Part shown: in pieces, positions 61,509 to 64,000 of the stretch
Layout: the number at the start of each line of letters is the position of its first letter
Numbering within the stretch: position 1 is the stretch's first letter
From: Acidobacteriota bacterium
Lineage (GTDB): Bacteria; Acidobacteriota; Vicinamibacteria; Vicinamibacterales; CAVVIG01
Assembly (NCBI GenBank): GCA_016195265.1
Contig: JACPZW010000085.1
Coordinates: 1 to 64,000 of the forward strand
Direction of reading: 5' to 3'
Length of the DNA: 64,000 nt
The notes under the pieces: model-generated
Seen by the model: the letters and a program-made list of their open reading frames with translations, nothing else
What the model was told of the DNA's origin: nothing
Databases searched by the model: none
Made by a program: the position numbers and the translations under genes

Positions 61509-61566
61509 GTAGGCCGGGTCCTTTCGGACCCGGCATGACCGGCGGGTCCAGAAGGACCCGCCCTAC
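61509..61566. repeat. REP/BIME-like inverted pair
   Basis: gtaggccgggtcctttcggacccggcatgaccggcgggtccagaaggacccgccctac. Confidence 0.9.
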
Positions 61567-62690
61567 ATATCAATAACGAGCGGTTTCGTCGTGACGATGA
61601 CCGACCGCTGCCGCTGCTCGCCGCTGGCGTACTTCAGCAGCAGGGCGTGCGTGCCGAGATCGACGGAGACGTCAACCGGCGTGTCGCCGATCAGCGCGCC
61701 ATCCAGCCACACCTGAGCCGCCGAGTCCGACGTCACGGTCATCGTCGATTTCGGCGGCACAATCGACAGCGGCGCGGTGTCGCCCGGCCTGATCTCGACG
61801 TGCCGCGTGTCCTCGTAGGCCAGCGCGCGATTCTCGATCCGGAGATCGTGCGGCCCGGGCGCGAGCAGCACCTGATGCTTTTCGTCCACGGTGATGGCAC
61901 GGCCTCGCTCGCTGACCGTGACGTCGAAGGGCGAGTACAGCGTCAGCCAGCCAGGGTAGATGGATTCGGCCAGCTCCTGTGAGTCGCCGCCCGCGATCTT
62001 GACGGTTTCTTCCACCGTGCCGTCGGTGTTCTGGAACACCACCGAGTGGGATCCGACGTGGAGATCCTCGATGAGCAGCGGCGTCACGCCCCGCGGCTTG
62101 CCGTCCACGATGACGCGGGCCGGCGCCGGCGCGGCGGTGACGTGCAGCTGTCCCGTCGACGCGCTGATCGCTTTCGCCGGCGGCGGCGTGAGGACGGCGG
62201 CGGCGCGGACCTTCGCCGCCGTCTGCGTCTGCATGGCCGCCTGCCAGTATTCACGCGCGAGCATCGCGACGACGATCAGAGACGTGACGGCCGCGAACGC
62301 CGTGGACATTCGCCAGACGAGCGTGAGCACGGGCGCGGGATTGAATCTGACAGACCGCGCGATCTCCGGCAGCATGCGGAGGGCGTCGATGACGACGGTG
62401 ACCATGTGCGGCGGGGCCTTTGAACCCGCCGCGATGGTGACGTAGGGCGAGTCCTTTGGACCCGCCGCGATGGTGACGTAGGGCGGGTCCTTTGGACCCG
62501 CCGCGATGGTGACGTAGGGCGGGTCCTTTGGACCCGCCGCGACTGCCGGGTCCAGAAGGACCCGGCCTACTTCTACGTCGGCGACGACGGTCCAGGCCGC
62601 GCGGCGCGCGCGCACCCAGCTCGCGGCGGCGTACGCCGCTGCACGCACGTGCGCCCGGCGATTGATCATCACGGGTGACGGCGGCTGCAA
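61563..62690 (-). CDS. PEGA-domain membrane protein with REP tandem inside its N-terminal coding region
   Basis: PARVIVDGKPRGVTPLLIEDLHVGSHSVVFQN; AQVWLDGALIGDTPVDVSVDLGTHAL; TM near LIVVAMLA; (AAGPKDPPYVTI)n. Confidence 0.75.
   Translation of the reverse strand: MQPPSPVMINRRAHVRAAAYAAASWVRARRAAWTVVADVEVGRVLLDPAVAAGPKDPPYVTIAAGPKDPPYVTIAAGPKDSPYVTIAAGSKAPPHMVTVVIDALRMLPEIARSVRFNPAPVLTLVWRMSTAFAAVTSLIVVAMLAREYWQAAMQTQTAAKVRAAAVLTPPPAKAISASTGQLHVTAAPAPARVIVDGKPRGVTPLLIEDLHVGSHSVVFQNTDGTVEETVKIAGGDSQELAESIYPGWLTLYSPFDVTVSERGRAITVDEKHQVLLAPGPHDLRIENRALAYEDTRHVEIRPGDTAPLSIVPPKSTMTVTSDSAAQVWLDGALIGDTPVDVSVDLGTHALLLKYASGEQRQRSVIVTTKPLVIDM
62401..62574. repeat. In-frame REP tandem array, 36-bp period, plus a terminal inverted REP
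   Basis: gtgacgtagggcgRgtcctttggacccgccgcgatg starts at 62437, 62473 and 62509 with a degenerate copy at 62401. Confidence 0.93.
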
Positions 62691-62858
62691 GAGCTAAACC
62701 AGAGACGCTTTTCGCGGATGTTCAATGGCGTGGACGGGCCGCAAAAACCGTGAGACAGAATCGTGATCGCGCTTACAGGATCTGACGCGCAGGAGGTTGC
62801 AACCGGCATGAATCCGGAAGAAAACCGCTGAGGGCCTTGGCGTTGGCCTTGCACTTTC

Positions 62859-64000
62859 ATGAGTGTCATTTCCCCTGAAGCCGTGATCCGCAAGCCCGTC
62901 GAAGACATCAAGCGCGATCACCCCGGCGCCGCCACGGGCGACCTGGACGAGCTGCGCCACGCGCTGACCGCGCGCCTCTCGGCCCTCGAAGCCGCGCTCG
63001 CGGATCCCGGTCAGAGCGCTGTGCTCGAACGCCTGACAATCGATCTCGCGCGCGTCGCGACGGCCGAGGCCGAAGCATCCGCCGCTCAGGCCTGGGCGGA
63101 CGCGGCCGCGAAAGTACGCGACCACGCCGTGACGCTCCGCGAGACCGCAGCGGCGCTGGACGCGGAGCGCGCGTCCACTGCCGCGCTGCAGCGCGATCTC
63201 GGCCGGCTCCGGACGGCCTACGAAGCCGAGTGCGGAACCGTCGCGCAGCTGAGGCGCGATCTGGCCGCCGCCCACACCGCGAGCAAGGGCGAGCGTGACG
63301 CGGCCGCGCAGGCCGCCGCGACGATCGCGCGCCTGCGGCAGGACCTCGACGGCGTCCAGCGCGCGGCCAAGGTCAGAATCGCCGAGCTCGAAGGCGCGTC
63401 GGCGCGCTCCACGGCCGAGTCCAACCGGCACGTTGCGGAAATGGACGCGCTCAAGGCGGAACTCGAGGCGAGCCGCGAGGCCACGGCCGCCGCCGAAGTT
63501 GACGCCCGCGCGCGTTACGACGCGCGGCTCGACAGCGATCGCGCGCAATTCGCAGAGCGCCTCGCGGACGCCCGCGCGCACATCGAGGAGCGCCTCGAGG
63601 AGGCCCGCACGCAGCTTGACGGCCGAGTTGCGAACGCGCAGGCGCCGCTGAACGGGCGCATTTGCGATCTCGAACTCGAGCTCGCGGCGGTTCAGAGCGC
63701 GGCGACGGCGAGAATCGCGGACGTGGAGAAGTCGGCGGACGGCTTCAGAATCGCCGCGGACCGGCTCAGAGACGATGTCGATCGTGCCAGGGGCGACGCG
63801 GACCGCGTCAAGAGCGACGCGGACCGCGTCAAAGAAGTCGCGCACCGCCTGACGGAGGAACTGGAAGCGGCGCGCTCCTCCGCCAGAGCCGCTGAGGCGG
63901 AGGCCGAAGCGCGATACGAACACGCGCGCGAGCAGGCCGACCGGCGCATCCTGGATCTGGAGCTCGAAATCGACGAGCGCAACCGCGAAATCAGGAAGCG
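62859..64000 (+). CDS. Long alanine-rich coiled-coil protein (3' truncated by window edge; absent from supplied ORF track)
   Basis: Stop-free from ATG 62859 to window end: MSVISPEAVIRKPVEDIKRDHPGAATGDLDELRHALTARLSALEAAL...; heptad-like composition. Confidence 0.75.
   Translation, partial: MSVISPEAVIRKPVEDIKRDHPGAATGDLDELRHALTARLSALEAALADPGQSAVLERLTIDLARVATAEAEASAAQAWADAAAKVRDHAVTLRETAAALDAERASTAALQRDLGRLRTAYEAECGTVAQLRRDLAAAHTASKGERDAAAQAAATIARLRQDLDGVQRAAKVRIAELEGASARSTAESNRHVAEMDALKAELEASREATAAAEVDARARYDARLDSDRAQFAERLADARAHIEERLEEARTQLDGRVANAQAPLNGRICDLELELAAVQSAATARIADVEKSADGFRIAADRLRDDVDRARGDADRVKSDADRVKEVAHRLTEELEAARSSARAAEAEAEARYEHAREQADRRILDLELEIDERNREIRK

Noticed and set aside
62401-62574. 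36-bp periodic array as a CRISPR
   Set aside because: Units are contiguous with no variable spacers, are themselves REP palindromes, and no cas genes are nearby.
62694-63923. 409-aa minus-strand ORF
   Set aside because: Arg-rich shadow of the plus-strand coiled-coil ORF starting at 62859; no recognisable domain.

Overview
High-GC bacterial chromosomal segment. Family content suggests an Acidobacteriota/Vicinamibacteria-like genome: ADOP-type MacB permeases, an Oar-like carboxypeptidase-regulatory TonB receptor, secreted M28 peptidases, a DUF6351 protein and Gly/Arg-rich secreted enzymes. That taxonomy is inference. In order, the window carries: the end of a caa3-type cytochrome oxidase operon; a PAS/histidine-kinase/REC sensor; a membrane plus beta-propeller fusion; a sugar-modification cluster (Gfo/Idh, GT2, DegT aminotransferase); two intact and one internally deleted ADOP permease; secreted hydrolases; a FMN-binding/NosR-like/ApbE module; katG; an ArsR-SRPBCC pair; NTase and ParE toxin-antitoxin-like modules; a TonB receptor; and a cluster of RibD-C reductase, GT4-methyltransferase, PTPS/QueD-like protein, BchC-like MDR and a CDP-alcohol-PT/sulfatase fusion. 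The strongest unexplained signal is a dense set of short palindromes, at least 25 loci. They have a 5' GTAG / 3' CTAC terminus (GTAG-GSCGGGTCC-NNNN-GGACCCGSC), often as inverted pairs. This is the architecture of REP/BIME elements mobilised by RAYT (TnpA-REP) transposases. Several unrelated stem sequences share the same GTAG end. Copies nest inside one another's loops, amplify in tandem (36, 39, 42 and 53 bp periods), supply TAG stop codons to at least eight genes, and sit in frame inside several proteins. A 320-bp quasi-palindrome, several decayed or truncated genes, and a long coiled-coil ORF missing from the supplied track are also reported. No rRNA, tRNA or CRISPR was recognised. All assignments are by eye from sequence and the ORF track, with no database search.
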